Assembly: GCF_007004765.1 (NCBI RefSeq)
Contig: NZ_VIKR01000004.1
Span: forward strand, 493,260 to 557,259
Direction: 5' to 3'
DNA from: Aliikangiella marina
GTDB taxonomy: Bacteria; Pseudomonadota; Gammaproteobacteria; Enterobacterales; Kangiellaceae
DNA length: 64,000 nucleotides
Below, one piece after another: positions 1-8,547 of the stretch (position 1 is the first letter of the stretch; each line of letters starts with the position of its first letter). Under the pieces are notes generated by a model. It saw nothing but the letters and a program-made list of their open reading frames with translations. It was not told where the DNA came from and ran no database searches. The translations under genes and the position numbers were made by a program.

Positions 1-282
1 GAAAGCTTTGAAATTGGGTTTGTTGTCATTCGAGACACTTTTATCTTTACCGATAAGCGACTGATTTTAGTTGATAAACAAGGAATTACTGGCAGGAAAG
101 CAGAATACTTATCGATTCCCTACGGCAAAATCACTAAGTTTAGCGTCGAAACGGCGGGCCACTTTGATTTAGATGCCGATTTAAAAATCTGGGTTGGCAG
201 CGATCCCAAACCGATCGAGAAGGAGTTTAACCGCAAAGTTAACATTTATGATGTCCAAGCTGTACTTGCATCACATATATAA
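1..282 (+). CDS. Bacterial PH-domain protein, C-terminal part
   Basis: The window opens inside this reading frame (codon phase starts at base 1), which ends with TAA at 280-282. The 93 visible residues read as a beta-rich domain: an 'RDTFIFTDKRLILVDKQG' strand pair, then 'IPYGKITKFSVET', a strand with 'LKIWVG', and a closing helix 'NIYDVQAVLASHI'. This order is typical of the bacterial pleckstrin-homology domain (bPH_1, PF08000), a small soluble domain of poorly known role. The N-terminus is outside the window. The family assignment is by recognition of the pattern; no partner or ligand can be inferred. Confidence 0.75.
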   Translation, partial: ESFEIGFVVIRDTFIFTDKRLILVDKQGITGRKAEYLSIPYGKITKFSVETAGHFDLDADLKIWVGSDPKPIEKEFNRKVNIYDVQAVLASHI

Positions 283-437
283 GGGTGTCGCTATTGGACT
301 AAATCCTCATTTACTAACGGCACCGCAGATAATTCATTATCTCGGTGCTTTTGATGATAGACTTACCGCTAAATCGTGATCTAGCCATTTTAAAATCTCG
401 TAAATTCTTCTGCTTAACAACGATAAGACTCAATTGA

Positions 438-1517
438 ATGAAATACCAGGGAAATCCAGACTATAGTCACAAGCAAACCGATAAGATTGGTGTTTTATTG
501 ACCAATCTCGGTACTCCTGAAGCACCGACCGCGCGCGCCTTGAAGCCTTACTTAAAAGAATTTCTTTCGGATCCAAGAGTAGTCGAAATACCTCGACTTG
601 TTTGGTGGTTTATCCTCAATGGAATTATTTTAAACATCAGACCTAAACGATCGGCAGAGGCTTATCAGTCGGTTTGGACTGAAGATGGCTCGCCGTTATT
701 AGTCCATACCCGCGATCAAACCACTAAAATTCGCCAATCACTGACTGAATCCTATGGCGATAAAATAATCGTTGAATTTGCCATGCGCTATGGAAACCCA
801 TCCATTAAGAGTGTGCTTGGCAAGATGATGGCTGAAGGCGTGAATAAGTTAGTTGTCCTCCCTCTTTATCCACAATATTCCGGGTCAACGACCGGCTCTA
901 CCTTTGATGCTATTGCCGCTGATTTTACTCAACGTCGTTATCTACCTGAACTGCGATTTATTAATCATTATCACGATAACCCCGGTTACATTGATGCCAT
1001 CGCCAACAAAATTAAATTGTTTCGCGAGCAACATGGAAAAGCTGACAAACTCATTTTCTCTTATCATGGAGTACCGAAGCGATATTTGCTTAACGGTGAC
1101 CCCTACCACTGCGAGTGCCACAAAACAACGCGCTTAGTGGCCGAAAAACTCGGGCTCTATAAAGACGAATACATGACCTGTTTTCAATCGCGATTTGGCC
1201 GAGAAGAATGGCTCAAGCCCTATACTGATCACACCCTCAAAGCCCTCCCTTCTCAAGGAGTAAAAACGGTCCAAGTTGTTTGTCCGGGCTTCTCTTCGGA
1301 CTGTTTGGAAACCATCGAGGAAATAGGTATGGAGAATAAAGAATATTTTATCGAATCAGGCGGCGAGGATTATCAGTATATTCCCGCACTCAATAGTGAT
1401 GATGGACACATTGATGCGTTACTAAGCCTTCTGCATAGCAACTTACACGGCTGGACCGTTGAAGAAAATTCTCGGATAAGATTTGAACAAGCCTCTCATT
1501 TTGGCGCGAAACAGTAG
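438..1517 (+). CDS. hemH: Ferrochelatase
   Basis: Inserts Fe2+ into protoporphyrin IX, the last step of protoheme synthesis, in the cytoplasm or at the inner membrane. The 359 residues follow E. coli HemH closely: N-terminal 'GVLLTNLGTPEAPTA', 'VLPLYPQYSGSTTGST', the metal-site 'FSYHGVPKRY' with the catalytic His, 'TCFQSRFGREEWLKPYTD', and 'VCPGFSSDCLETIEEI' with the conserved Glu. It is about 40 residues longer than the E. coli enzyme, mostly as a C-terminal tail after 'HSNLHGW'. ATG start at 438. A short gene follows 14 bases downstream and is probably co-transcribed. The heme-dependent products in the window (CioAB, cytochrome c, a heme-motif kinase) depend on this pathway in general. Confidence 0.97.
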   Translation: MKYQGNPDYSHKQTDKIGVLLTNLGTPEAPTARALKPYLKEFLSDPRVVEIPRLVWWFILNGIILNIRPKRSAEAYQSVWTEDGSPLLVHTRDQTTKIRQSLTESYGDKIIVEFAMRYGNPSIKSVLGKMMAEGVNKLVVLPLYPQYSGSTTGSTFDAIAADFTQRRYLPELRFINHYHDNPGYIDAIANKIKLFREQHGKADKLIFSYHGVPKRYLLNGDPYHCECHKTTRLVAEKLGLYKDEYMTCFQSRFGREEWLKPYTDHTLKALPSQGVKTVQVVCPGFSSDCLETIEEIGMENKEYFIESGGEDYQYIPALNSDDGHIDALLSLLHSNLHGWTVEENSRIRFEQASHFGAKQ

Positions 1518-1531
1518 GCTGCTGTAGCATC

Positions 1532-1795
1532 ATGAAAAATAGTCTTGATATTCATCAGTCCTTAAAAATCTTTCATTTGATCCGCGAACACGGTAAAAAA
1601 GTAGGCGAGGCGCATCGACTCAACGGTATCAATGCCGCTTCCGATTTTGATGGTTACACTGTTGAGCTTTGGGATGAAAATGTGCGCCTAACAATTTTTT
1701 TCCATAACAAGTATGACGTTGAATATAAACGAGCACTAGAACTTGATGCCTTTTACGAAAAATTAAACGCCATCGCAAAAATGAAGTTCAAATGA
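1532..1795 (+). CDS. Small DUF3081-like protein
   Basis: An 87-residue acidic/basic soluble protein with 'HLIREHGKKVGEAHRLNGINAASDFDGYTVELWDENVRLTIFFHNKY'. The 'DFDGYTV...V.LTIFFHNKY' core resembles the small gammaproteobacterial family DUF3081, whose function is unknown. The start is 14 bases after the hemH stop, so the two are likely one transcript. It is convergent with the prenyl synthase gene, whose stop lies 16 bases further on, leaving almost no room for a terminator. No signal peptide or membrane segment is visible. The family call is from memory and only moderately sure. Confidence 0.65.
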   Translation: MKNSLDIHQSLKIFHLIREHGKKVGEAHRLNGINAASDFDGYTVELWDENVRLTIFFHNKYDVEYKRALELDAFYEKLNAIAKMKFK

Positions 1796-1811
1796 TCGAT
1801 AAGTTGCGCGC

Positions 1812-4382
1812 TTAATTTTCTCGATAAACCACGTAATCTAATAATGACTGCATAAAGCCTTTGACCTCACCCTCGCCCTCGTTACCCGCTTTGACGACAG
1901 CGAAATGTGCGGACAATTGGTAGGCTTTAAAATAGTGTTCAAATAGCTTTTCTCTCGCTTTGTTTTCACCGAGACAAGTAACAAATGAAGACTTATTCAC
2001 CGCGCAATCTTGTTGACTAGGCTTACCGAGTGTGGCGAGATCCCCTTCATGATCTAACAAGTCATCTTTAATTTGAAAGGCTAATCCCAAATGTCTAGCA
2101 AACTGTTTAATATGGCCCTTTTGAATATCATTTTCATCTGCAAGAATCGCAGGAATCATAAAGGCTGCTTCAATCGCCAAGCCTGTTTTTAACTCGGTCA
2201 TACGCTCAAGCTGATTCATATCCAAGGCGTATTTTTTCGATTGAAGATCCATCACTTGGCCTTCACAGATGGCTTGTGTGGTATTAGCGGCATAAGCGAG
2301 GGATTGAAGAACGAGTTTTGGATCAACGGTTCCAATATTAGTTTGTACTTCAACCGCGCGCATCATTAAAAAAATACCGGCTAATTCTGCGGTTGCCTCG
2401 CAATTTACTTGTTTATGCAACGTCGGTTTACCACGCCTAAAATCAGCATTATCTTGTGAAGGCTTATCATCAAAAATAATTGACGCCGTATGCATATACT
2501 CAAGAAGTTGCATTACAGGTTTTATCGACTCCGAGGGTAATTGATAAAATTCATCCATCATCAAATAAGCAATCACCGAACGAATTCTCTTGCCACCTGC
2601 GGTCAAACTATAATTTGCAGCATCCAACAAATTGGCCGTATTAAGACGAGGATGTGAGCACAACGGTATCACCTCATCCACTTTTGCCTGAATACGCTGA
2701 TACTTAGTTTTAAAGTGTTCTTTGTTTTGACCATTCACATCAAAGTGCTCTGCAACATGACGACTAACCAACTTGTCAAACCAAGCCACATCATTGGGCT
2801 GAACGACCAGTTCGTGAAGCATTTGATCGAACGGTTCGTCAGAAGTATTAAGAAGTTTTGTCTTAAGACTCAAATACTCTGAGGGTCCTATATTAGTGAA
2901 AACACTTTTATGTGCATTAATACTTCGTTCTAAGATCAGTTGTTTACACCGGGGATTATTTTGGTAAACCTTGTAAATCAAGTAGTAGACAACCGCCCAA
3001 TAAATTAAATAGGGGTTGGTCGTACTCGAGTTTGCTATTTTGAGTGATTCATCTTGAGCATGATTCAATAAACCAAAAGTATAGGGCGTTACATTACCTT
3101 CTTCAATATCATCGAAAATATCTTTGATATCATCATTAAATTGATTGTAAATCCCGAAACAGAAGGTATTCCGATCGAAGGTATTGTCGTCATTCGTCTC
3201 CAACATATCCCTCGCTATCAAGCGGCATCCGGCAGACTTTAAAATGAGCGGAATAAAGATTTCTTCATAAGAATAATTCTTTTCACCTAGCTTTCTTTTG
3301 CGGTCAATATCCTGGGCTTCAAAAAAGATAAAAGCTTGTTGAAAAAACTGCTGTGCTTTTTGCGCCGATTGTGCTGAGCGAATATACTCAAAAGATTCTC
3401 CAAGCTCTCGGTAGATAAAGCGCATACGTGATTGATTTTTCGCTGAGAACTCTGGGAACTCGACGACTTTACCAGACACTAAACTGTTTCGAATCGCTTG
3501 ATTAAAACTGTCTTTTTCTTGGCAATTCAAAGCCGAAGCAGAATCTTGTAAATCATCGACTAGAGGGTAGGTTAAGCCATAATAATAACCAAGCTTTATC
3601 GCCTTTTCGATCAATCTTTTACGACGCTTAGGAGATGTGCTCTTCGGCATATCAATCAATTGATGCATAACCACACCCGCAATTATCTTGACGAGTTTAC
3701 GCATGCCATTGGTCTGATCAATTTCATTGGGTAAGTTTTTCTGAACTTTTGCTAATTTTCCCATTAACCAAATAAAAGTTGATTCTGCGCCATGCTGTTT
3801 CGCTTTTTGATATAACCATGACGTTGAAAAAGATTCTTGGTTATTGTGGGCCGATTTTGCGTTATTCTTACTGATCCAGACGTGAAGTTTATCAACCGTT
3901 TCTTCAATCGCTTTGCTCACCGATGGCAGGTTAACGTCTTTGCCTAAATCACGCATAAAAATATAGGTGACCGACTTATTGAGATAAGACTTGAGCTTTT
4001 TGTCAGCGGAAAGTTTTTTTAAAAATGACCAGGAGTCGACTGTCGCCTTGATATCTTCCGCTGCCTCCAAGCTCGACAAAGCAACTGCCCCGGGTTTGTT
4101 AGTGAAACGATTATTCAGCTGTAACAAATCAATCCTTAACTGCTGAAGAAAATCACTTTTGTGGACAATCTGCTCGAGCTCTCGAAAATACCACTTGGCT
4201 TTTTGTGCTGCCACATCGTAGCTGTCTGTCGATATAAATAGTTTCCGATCAGCGTCAATATAAGTCGATGACAGACGATTGATAATTGAATCCGTACTTG
4301 ATCGGTGATTATGACCAATTAAAGGCAAATTAAGCTCCTTTTGATTAAAACCTGAACAATTGAATCGAATTTGTAATACCAT
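1812..4382 (-). CDS. Two-domain polyprenyl synthase-like protein
   Basis: The C-terminal half (about residues 550-856) is a clear trans-isoprenyl diphosphate synthase: 'AGGKRIRS', first Asp-rich motif DDKPSQD at D638-D644 followed by 'NADFRRGKPTLH', 'CEGQVMDLQ', and second motif DDLLD at D773-D777. Such enzymes condense isopentenyl diphosphate with an allylic diphosphate. The N-terminal 540 residues have no obvious close family but are helical and carry their own DDLQD (276-280, in 'YPLVDDLQDS') and DDIKD (417-421, in 'NQFNDDIKDIFDD'). The spacing of 141 residues nearly equals the 135 of the C-terminal pair. I infer a diverged second class-I prenyl synthase/terpene synthase fold. A typical prenyl synthase is about 300-330 residues. 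The chain length of the product and the role of the N half are unknown. Confidence 0.85.
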   Translation of the reverse strand: MVLQIRFNCSGFNQKELNLPLIGHNHRSSTDSIINRLSSTYIDADRKLFISTDSYDVAAQKAKWYFRELEQIVHKSDFLQQLRIDLLQLNNRFTNKPGAVALSSLEAAEDIKATVDSWSFLKKLSADKKLKSYLNKSVTYIFMRDLGKDVNLPSVSKAIEETVDKLHVWISKNNAKSAHNNQESFSTSWLYQKAKQHGAESTFIWLMGKLAKVQKNLPNEIDQTNGMRKLVKIIAGVVMHQLIDMPKSTSPKRRKRLIEKAIKLGYYYGLTYPLVDDLQDSASALNCQEKDSFNQAIRNSLVSGKVVEFPEFSAKNQSRMRFIYRELGESFEYIRSAQSAQKAQQFFQQAFIFFEAQDIDRKRKLGEKNYSYEEIFIPLILKSAGCRLIARDMLETNDDNTFDRNTFCFGIYNQFNDDIKDIFDDIEEGNVTPYTFGLLNHAQDESLKIANSSTTNPYLIYWAVVYYLIYKVYQNNPRCKQLILERSINAHKSVFTNIGPSEYLSLKTKLLNTSDEPFDQMLHELVVQPNDVAWFDKLVSRHVAEHFDVNGQNKEHFKTKYQRIQAKVDEVIPLCSHPRLNTANLLDAANYSLTAGGKRIRSVIAYLMMDEFYQLPSESIKPVMQLLEYMHTASIIFDDKPSQDNADFRRGKPTLHKQVNCEATAELAGIFLMMRAVEVQTNIGTVDPKLVLQSLAYAANTTQAICEGQVMDLQSKKYALDMNQLERMTELKTGLAIEAAFMIPAILADENDIQKGHIKQFARHLGLAFQIKDDLLDHEGDLATLGKPSQQDCAVNKSSFVTCLGENKAREKLFEHYFKAYQLSAHFAVVKAGNEGEGEVKGFMQSLLDYVVYREN

Positions 4383-4726
4383 TCAAATGGCTTTGACCTC
4401 TGAGTTATGAGGCTTTTGGTTAAACAAAGCAATAAATATACCATTCATAACTCTTTGTTTTTATTGCCCTAACTTAAATGGTCTCGCAAATCAGCGGTTA
4501 AAAGCAACGCTATTTAGTGTAAAAAACCATGTTGATGCAACGCGTACCTTAATAAAATATTCTCAATAGGTGCTTTAATTCAATAAATCGTCTCATGGCT
4601 AATACTAATTGCCTGTTTAAACGCCTGACAAAGAGTAAAAACACCCGCTCGTTGACCCAGGTCAAAAATTCAACAACCAAATTTGCGTAACTTTAAAGCT
4701 CAAATAGACGAGTAGAGGACTGAGTA
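4383..4726. other. Intergenic region without a recognisable gene
   Basis: This 344-base AT-rich stretch separates the leftward prenyl synthase from the rightward micropeptide gene, so it should carry two divergent promoters. I see no coding frame with a ribosome-binding site and no RNA gene. An AAACAAAG / CTTTGTTT inverted pair lies in the first 90 bases but is too far apart to call a terminator. Confidence 0.4.
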
Positions 4727-4843
4727 ATGGGCACTCATCATATCAACGACGACAGATTAATCATGCGAAACCTTGCCATTACTGGCGCGGTAATCACCCT
4801 TGTAATGGTTGGGATCCTTGTTGTTGCAAACATCATTGTTTAG
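4727..4843 (+). CDS. 38-residue single-pass membrane micropeptide
   Basis: ATG at 4727 is preceded by AGAGGA (4714-4719) with a 7-base gap, a good ribosome-binding site, and the frame closes with TAG at 4841-4843. The product has a short polar, charged start (MGTHHINDDRLIMRN) and then one uninterrupted hydrophobic helix of about 22 residues, ending in 'VANIIV'. Composition and layout fit a small inner-membrane protein. I do not recognise a family. It stands alone between a divergent prenyl synthase and a polytopic membrane protein gene. The evidence is the start signal plus the clean transmembrane profile; expression is unproven. Confidence 0.55.
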   Translation: MGTHHINDDRLIMRNLAITGAVITLVMVGILVVANIIV

Positions 4844-5061
4844 CTAATAGACACAATGTAGATAGCGCAGAGCACGAGATCAAAGTAATCGACCTGTTCT
4901 ATCCGCGGCCCCCTACATAGAATGATAAGTCTCGGCGAGTGAGCATCGTTTTATTAGCTTGTGCTAACATCATTTTATGATGCACCATTAAAAAAGTAGT
5001 ATTGAGGCCGGGGCAACCGGTTTTAATTGAGCCGTTAATAACGAATAACGACATAAACGGT

Positions 5062-5751
5062 ATGGACTGGTACACATTTGCACTCGCTTACACCGCAATT
5101 CTAAGCGGCACCCTTGGGATCGCGTTTTACGTCGTCTATCACGAGGGCGATAAGGCATTCTATGCGAAGCTTTTCGCACTGAGCTTTCTGTTCTTTTCGG
5201 CGACGATGCTTTTGTCATTACTAAGAATCTATGTGACAGTGCCCTGGGAAAAACTCGTTATATTTGCATTAAACCTCTTCGGCCTACTCAGTATCCAATT
5301 CAACTTTGTGGGTGTACTTAACTGGAACAATAAGAAGCTTTATTTATCCTCGAACATCGCGATAGGCGGATTAATTGTCGTTATCTTCAGCTTTTTTCTC
5401 TTTGTGTATCCATCAATCGACGCGCGAATCGTAATTACTCGCACCATAGCCAGCGGATATGCTTTTGCCTGTGTGTGGGCGATACTTTACCGTCCTTCGC
5501 ATATGGACCTTGGCCACTGGATTTCGGCACTATTCCTCGCTACTTATGGTATCGCACAACTCGTCTCGATGAGCGTCCTGCTAATTTTTGACGCGGCAGA
5601 CATAATCGATTCAAGTAACAACCAGCAGTTTTTTAACCTTTCTTCGACAAAGCTCAGTTTTATTTTGTTTCCTGTTACTTTTATTGGCGCAGGATTATTT
5701 TATATGGCCAGTATACTGATACAAAGTCTGCGCAAGCCACCCGCTTATTGA
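5062..5751 (+). CDS. Seven-helix membrane protein of unknown function
   Basis: From the ATG at 5062 this gives 229 residues with about seven hydrophobic helices: 'FALAYTAILSGTLGIAFYVVY', 'LFALSFLFFSATMLLSLL', 'LVIFALNLFGLLSI', 'IAIGGLIVVIFSFFLFVY', 'IASGYAFACVWAILY', 'LFLATYGIAQLVSMSVLLIF' and 'LFPVTFIGAGLFYMASILI'. An in-frame TTG at 5002 would add 20 residues; I prefer the ATG because the helix profile begins there, though neither has a strong ribosome-binding site. It resembles the seven-helix input modules found in front of GGDEF or kinase domains, but no output domain follows. No function is assigned. Confidence 0.7.
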   Translation: MDWYTFALAYTAILSGTLGIAFYVVYHEGDKAFYAKLFALSFLFFSATMLLSLLRIYVTVPWEKLVIFALNLFGLLSIQFNFVGVLNWNNKKLYLSSNIAIGGLIVVIFSFFLFVYPSIDARIVITRTIASGYAFACVWAILYRPSHMDLGHWISALFLATYGIAQLVSMSVLLIFDAADIIDSSNNQQFFNLSSTKLSFILFPVTFIGAGLFYMASILIQSLRKPPAY

Positions 5752-5776
5752 CAAAGCTAAGTACTTTTCCTGGAGC

Positions 5777-5799
5777 AAGTCTAAGCATGTGCTAGACTT
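5777..5799. terminator. Hairpin between two genes
   Basis: AAGTCTA and TAGACTT form a 7-bp perfect stem with a 9-base loop, 25 bases after the stop of the seven-helix gene and 29 bases before the next ATG. No T-run follows directly, so it may be a weak terminator or an operator. Confidence 0.3.
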
Positions 5800-5828
5800 T
5801 GAGATAAAGTAATTGTTTTTGTGGTTTT

Positions 5829-6212
5829 ATGTCGTTGCAAATTACTCATGATCCAGAAAAAGGCTATATCGAAGCAAGTTATCAAGGAAAATTAACTTAC
5901 GGAGCGGCTTTAGCAATGCTCTCAGCCATTGAAAACCTGATGACTTCAAATCCAAATATTCATCGTTTATATGACTTAGACAAGGCAACGCTTGCATGGT
6001 CCCTTGAGGACATCGATGAAATCATCAAACTCATCGATTCGAAGTCACATGCTAATCTAGATGAATCAAAAGTTGCTTTAGTTCATTCGAGTGAGTCAGA
6101 CATCGCGATCATCGAGCTTTTTATTCATCAAGCAAATTTACGTTTTAATCGAATCGTGCGCCATTTTCGCTCAATCGAAGAGGCTCGCCATTGGATCACC
6201 ACAACAGTCTAA
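5829..6212 (+). CDS. Small alpha/beta protein, STAS-like
   Basis: 127 residues, soluble, no signal peptide. The strand-helix order 'QITHDPEKGYIEASYQGKLTYGAALAMLSAIENLM' ... 'HRLYDLDKATLAWSLEDIDEIIKLI' ... 'KVALVHSSESDIAIIELF' ... 'RHFRSIEEARHWI' is that of SpoIIAA/STAS-like domains. These act as small partner or regulatory domains. The closing 'F.S..EA..WI' helix is common in that group. I cannot see the phosphorylatable Ser of true anti-sigma antagonists with certainty. No partner kinase or sigma factor is adjacent; the gene before it encodes a seven-helix membrane protein. This call is structural inference only. Confidence 0.6.
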   Translation: MSLQITHDPEKGYIEASYQGKLTYGAALAMLSAIENLMTSNPNIHRLYDLDKATLAWSLEDIDEIIKLIDSKSHANLDESKVALVHSSESDIAIIELFIHQANLRFNRIVRHFRSIEEARHWITTTV

Positions 6213-6305
6213 ATCGAATAGGCGTTACTTAAATTGACCAGCGATCGAGGGAACAAATAAATTTAATGTAGTTTCTTATCTGTTTCAGCTTGGGCTGTCA
6301 GTCAT

Positions 6306-6896
6306 TTAGGCGACTTTCTTAGCGTGCTCGCTCAGCAACGGAAAAAACGCTAAAAAATCAGCTTCAATCGATTGGTAATTGGACTCAATTTCATCCACTG
6401 CATTAAATAAAGGATTGTCCCGATTAAACTGCCTTTTAATTCTTCGACTAATCCCATTTAAACTTGCAGATATTCCAGCGAGCTGAGCGTAATTTCCAAT
6501 CCAATCACCACTAATCATCGGTTGAGCAATTGCTTCACATCGCTCGGGTAACCAACTGCTATTTTTTGCTAAAGCGAGATAGAAATCGCTGATAAAGGTT
6601 TGTCTAGGGTCACTTGAAAACACTGACCAATGCACTGATAGAAAATGATCATAAGCAAGATCGATAATAATCCCTGCGTAACGCCTTCTCGCCGAAGAAA
6701 TTCGAGACTTACTTTGTTTAAACAAAGCATGATTGTCAGTAAATACATCAACGGCTCGGTGTAGCCTTATTCCCTGCTTGATGGATTCGTGATAATCCAT
6801 CTCATGAACCGGCCCCTTAACAAAATCTCCCAAGAAGTTTCCTAACTGGGAGGTATTTGTCTGATCGGCAATAAGTAAATGAGCTAAGTAATTCAA
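6306..6896 (-). CDS. acpH: Acyl carrier protein phosphodiesterase
   Basis: Removes the 4'-phosphopantetheine arm from acyl carrier protein. The 196 residues match the AcpH family (PF04336; E. coli AcpH is 193 residues): 'MNYLAHLLIA', 'LGNFLGDFVKGP', 'GIRLHRAVDVFTDNH' and 'IIIDLAYDHFLSVHW'. The conserved His and Asp pairs (RLHRAVDVFTD; DLAYDHFLS) are the HD-like metal site of the family. Cytoplasmic. It lies 32 bases downstream of the LytTR regulator gene on the same strand, so the two may share a transcript, but no functional link is obvious. Confidence 0.92.
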   Translation of the reverse strand: MNYLAHLLIADQTNTSQLGNFLGDFVKGPVHEMDYHESIKQGIRLHRAVDVFTDNHALFKQSKSRISSARRRYAGIIIDLAYDHFLSVHWSVFSSDPRQTFISDFYLALAKNSSWLPERCEAIAQPMISGDWIGNYAQLAGISASLNGISRRIKRQFNRDNPLFNAVDEIESNYQSIEADFLAFFPLLSEHAKKVA

Positions 6897-6928
6897 AATT
6901 AGTTAGTTAACTGGCTTAAATTTATTTA

Positions 6929-7786
6929 TCAGCATTCTAATGGCTTCAATTTGGCCGTAAGTTCGGATAAGTATCGCCGGCTGACAGGCACTTCCTCACC
7001 GTTTGTTAAGCGAATGATGCCCTGTCGTCCTTGGCGTTTAAAACTATCGATATGCTTTTTTGCCACCCAATATGAGCGATGACAGCGAAAACCATTGTCG
7101 TCAGGTAATTCAGATTCAGCATCCTTAATATTATATAAGATTAAGGAATTGCCTAAAGTTGTAGTCACCGATAAATAATGCAATTCAGCCTTGAGGAAAA
7201 TAATATCATTACCAAGGGCTGTTGGTATCATCTTGAAAATGGGGCTACTCGTTTCTTCCTTTGTTGAGTCGAATTGACGGGAGTTGTTCGCTGGTAACTT
7301 TTTAGCCGAAGACTCATCGCTGCTATTTCTCGTTGCAGTCAGTTCAGTTTGCCGAATCAGTTTGAGCCCGAGAATAAATGGCGCATTAATAGCCAGCCAG
7401 CACAAAAGCACTGGTGGTCCCATAGCCCCCCATTCTTCCCAAAGCGCTTCGACGACGTTTTCACGTGTGACCGACTCATTGGCAAATACAACATCACTAA
7501 AAAGTGCAATCGGTGTAAAGGCCAAGGTAGCCAATCCCCCTGACACCACAAGCTTCAACCAAACACCGAGTCGTTGAAACCAACCAAGTTGAAGCAATGC
7601 CGCGTGAATCACGATAAGAAACAACATCGGGCCAAGCGTTTGAACCTGCCATTGGAGCATATTTATCCAGGAGCGACTATCTTCAGAAGCAGGGCTAATG
7701 AGAAAAAACAGTAACCCCAATACGGCAGCGATCCCCAGAAAATATTGACTGGGTTTTACGTCACCGAAATTAAATTGCCCACTCAT
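6929..7786 (-). CDS. Membrane-bound LytTR transcriptional regulator
   Basis: The C-terminal ~100 residues are a LytTR DNA-binding domain: 'IIFLKAELHYLSVTTTLGNSLI', 'GFRCHRSYWVAKKHIDSFKRQG' and 'NGEEVPVSRRYLSEL'. The N-terminal half has about four transmembrane helices (around 'YFLGIAAVLGLLFFLI', 'MLFLIVIHAALLQLG', 'LVVSGGLATLAFTPIALF' and 'GPPVLLCWLAINAPFILGL'), so it is a one-component regulator held in the inner membrane. I use the ATG at 7786, with GCAGGG upstream, rather than the in-frame GTG at 7804. It is divergent from the beta-barrel protein gene at 7894, a possible target. The ligand is unknown. Confidence 0.88.
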   Translation of the reverse strand: MSGQFNFGDVKPSQYFLGIAAVLGLLFFLISPASEDSRSWINMLQWQVQTLGPMLFLIVIHAALLQLGWFQRLGVWLKLVVSGGLATLAFTPIALFSDVVFANESVTRENVVEALWEEWGAMGPPVLLCWLAINAPFILGLKLIRQTELTATRNSSDESSAKKLPANNSRQFDSTKEETSSPIFKMIPTALGNDIIFLKAELHYLSVTTTLGNSLILYNIKDAESELPDDNGFRCHRSYWVAKKHIDSFKRQGRQGIIRLTNGEEVPVSRRYLSELTAKLKPLEC

Positions 7787-7893
7787 ACAAAATACCCTGC
7801 CCACTCATTCAAAACCGCTGTCATCACGATCTGTCCGCTCATCGGAGCGCGTATCCAGCGTTAAATTCATCAAAACTCAATGGAGAATATATC

Positions 7894-8547
7894 ATGAAAA
7901 AGCCGACTCTTTTGGCACTTAGCTTAACCCTTTTTTGGACCACGCCGACCTTCGCAGAAACAAAGGGTTGGTATGTAAAACCTTATTTAGGCTTAAATGA
8001 GCTATCAAATACGAATGGCCAATCTGTTGCCATTGGTGCGCTTGATGGCCGGACGGAAGTATCGACAGACTCGGGGTTCACCGCTGGTATTGGGCTCGGC
8101 TACCGCTACAACGACAAGTTTGCAGCCGAGATAAGCTGGGAATACAAAACTAATGATAGCTCAACTCTGCTCGCAGACGGGCAATTTTTTAGTGAGGGTA
8201 ATTACGCTTCTAACTTATTTTTTGTTAATGGTTACTACTACTTTCAAAATAGCTCGGACTCAAAATGGCAACCCTATATAGGTGCAGGGTTCGGCTGGGT
8301 CCAAGAAATCGACATCGATTTGGAAGAAAATGGCGTAGAACAATCATTTTCTCAACAAGGTAAATTTGGCTCCCAATTTTTCGCCGGCCTCAACTATCAA
8401 CTCAGCAGCCAATGGGACATCAATACCGAGTTGCGATACAGTCGTTTCACAGATATCGACCTCAGAAACGAAGCAAACCTCGGGCAAATTAACGGCTTAG
8501 ACTACACGCCTACCACACTGCAACTTGGCTTCAGTTATCGTTTTTAA
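7894..8547 (+). CDS. Outer-membrane beta-barrel protein (OmpA/OmpW-like barrel)
   Basis: 217 residues with a Sec signal peptide (about 1-21, cut after 'TPTFA'). The remainder shows alternating hydrophobic strands: 'WYVKPYLGLNEL', 'GFTAGIGLGYRYNDKFAAEISWEY', 'LFFVNGYYYFQ', 'WQPYIGAGFGW', 'SQFFAGLNYQLSSQWDINTELRYSRF', and a final 'TTLQLGFSYRF' ending in Phe, the usual barrel-assembly signal. The length fits an eight-stranded barrel of the OMP_b-brl type without a periplasmic domain. ATG at 7894 follows GGAGAA at 7881-7886. It is divergent from the membrane LytTR regulator. Confidence 0.88.
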   Translation: MKKPTLLALSLTLFWTTPTFAETKGWYVKPYLGLNELSNTNGQSVAIGALDGRTEVSTDSGFTAGIGLGYRYNDKFAAEISWEYKTNDSSTLLADGQFFSEGNYASNLFFVNGYYYFQNSSDSKWQPYIGAGFGWVQEIDIDLEENGVEQSFSQQGKFGSQFFAGLNYQLSSQWDINTELRYSRFTDIDLRNEANLGQINGLDYTPTTLQLGFSYRF

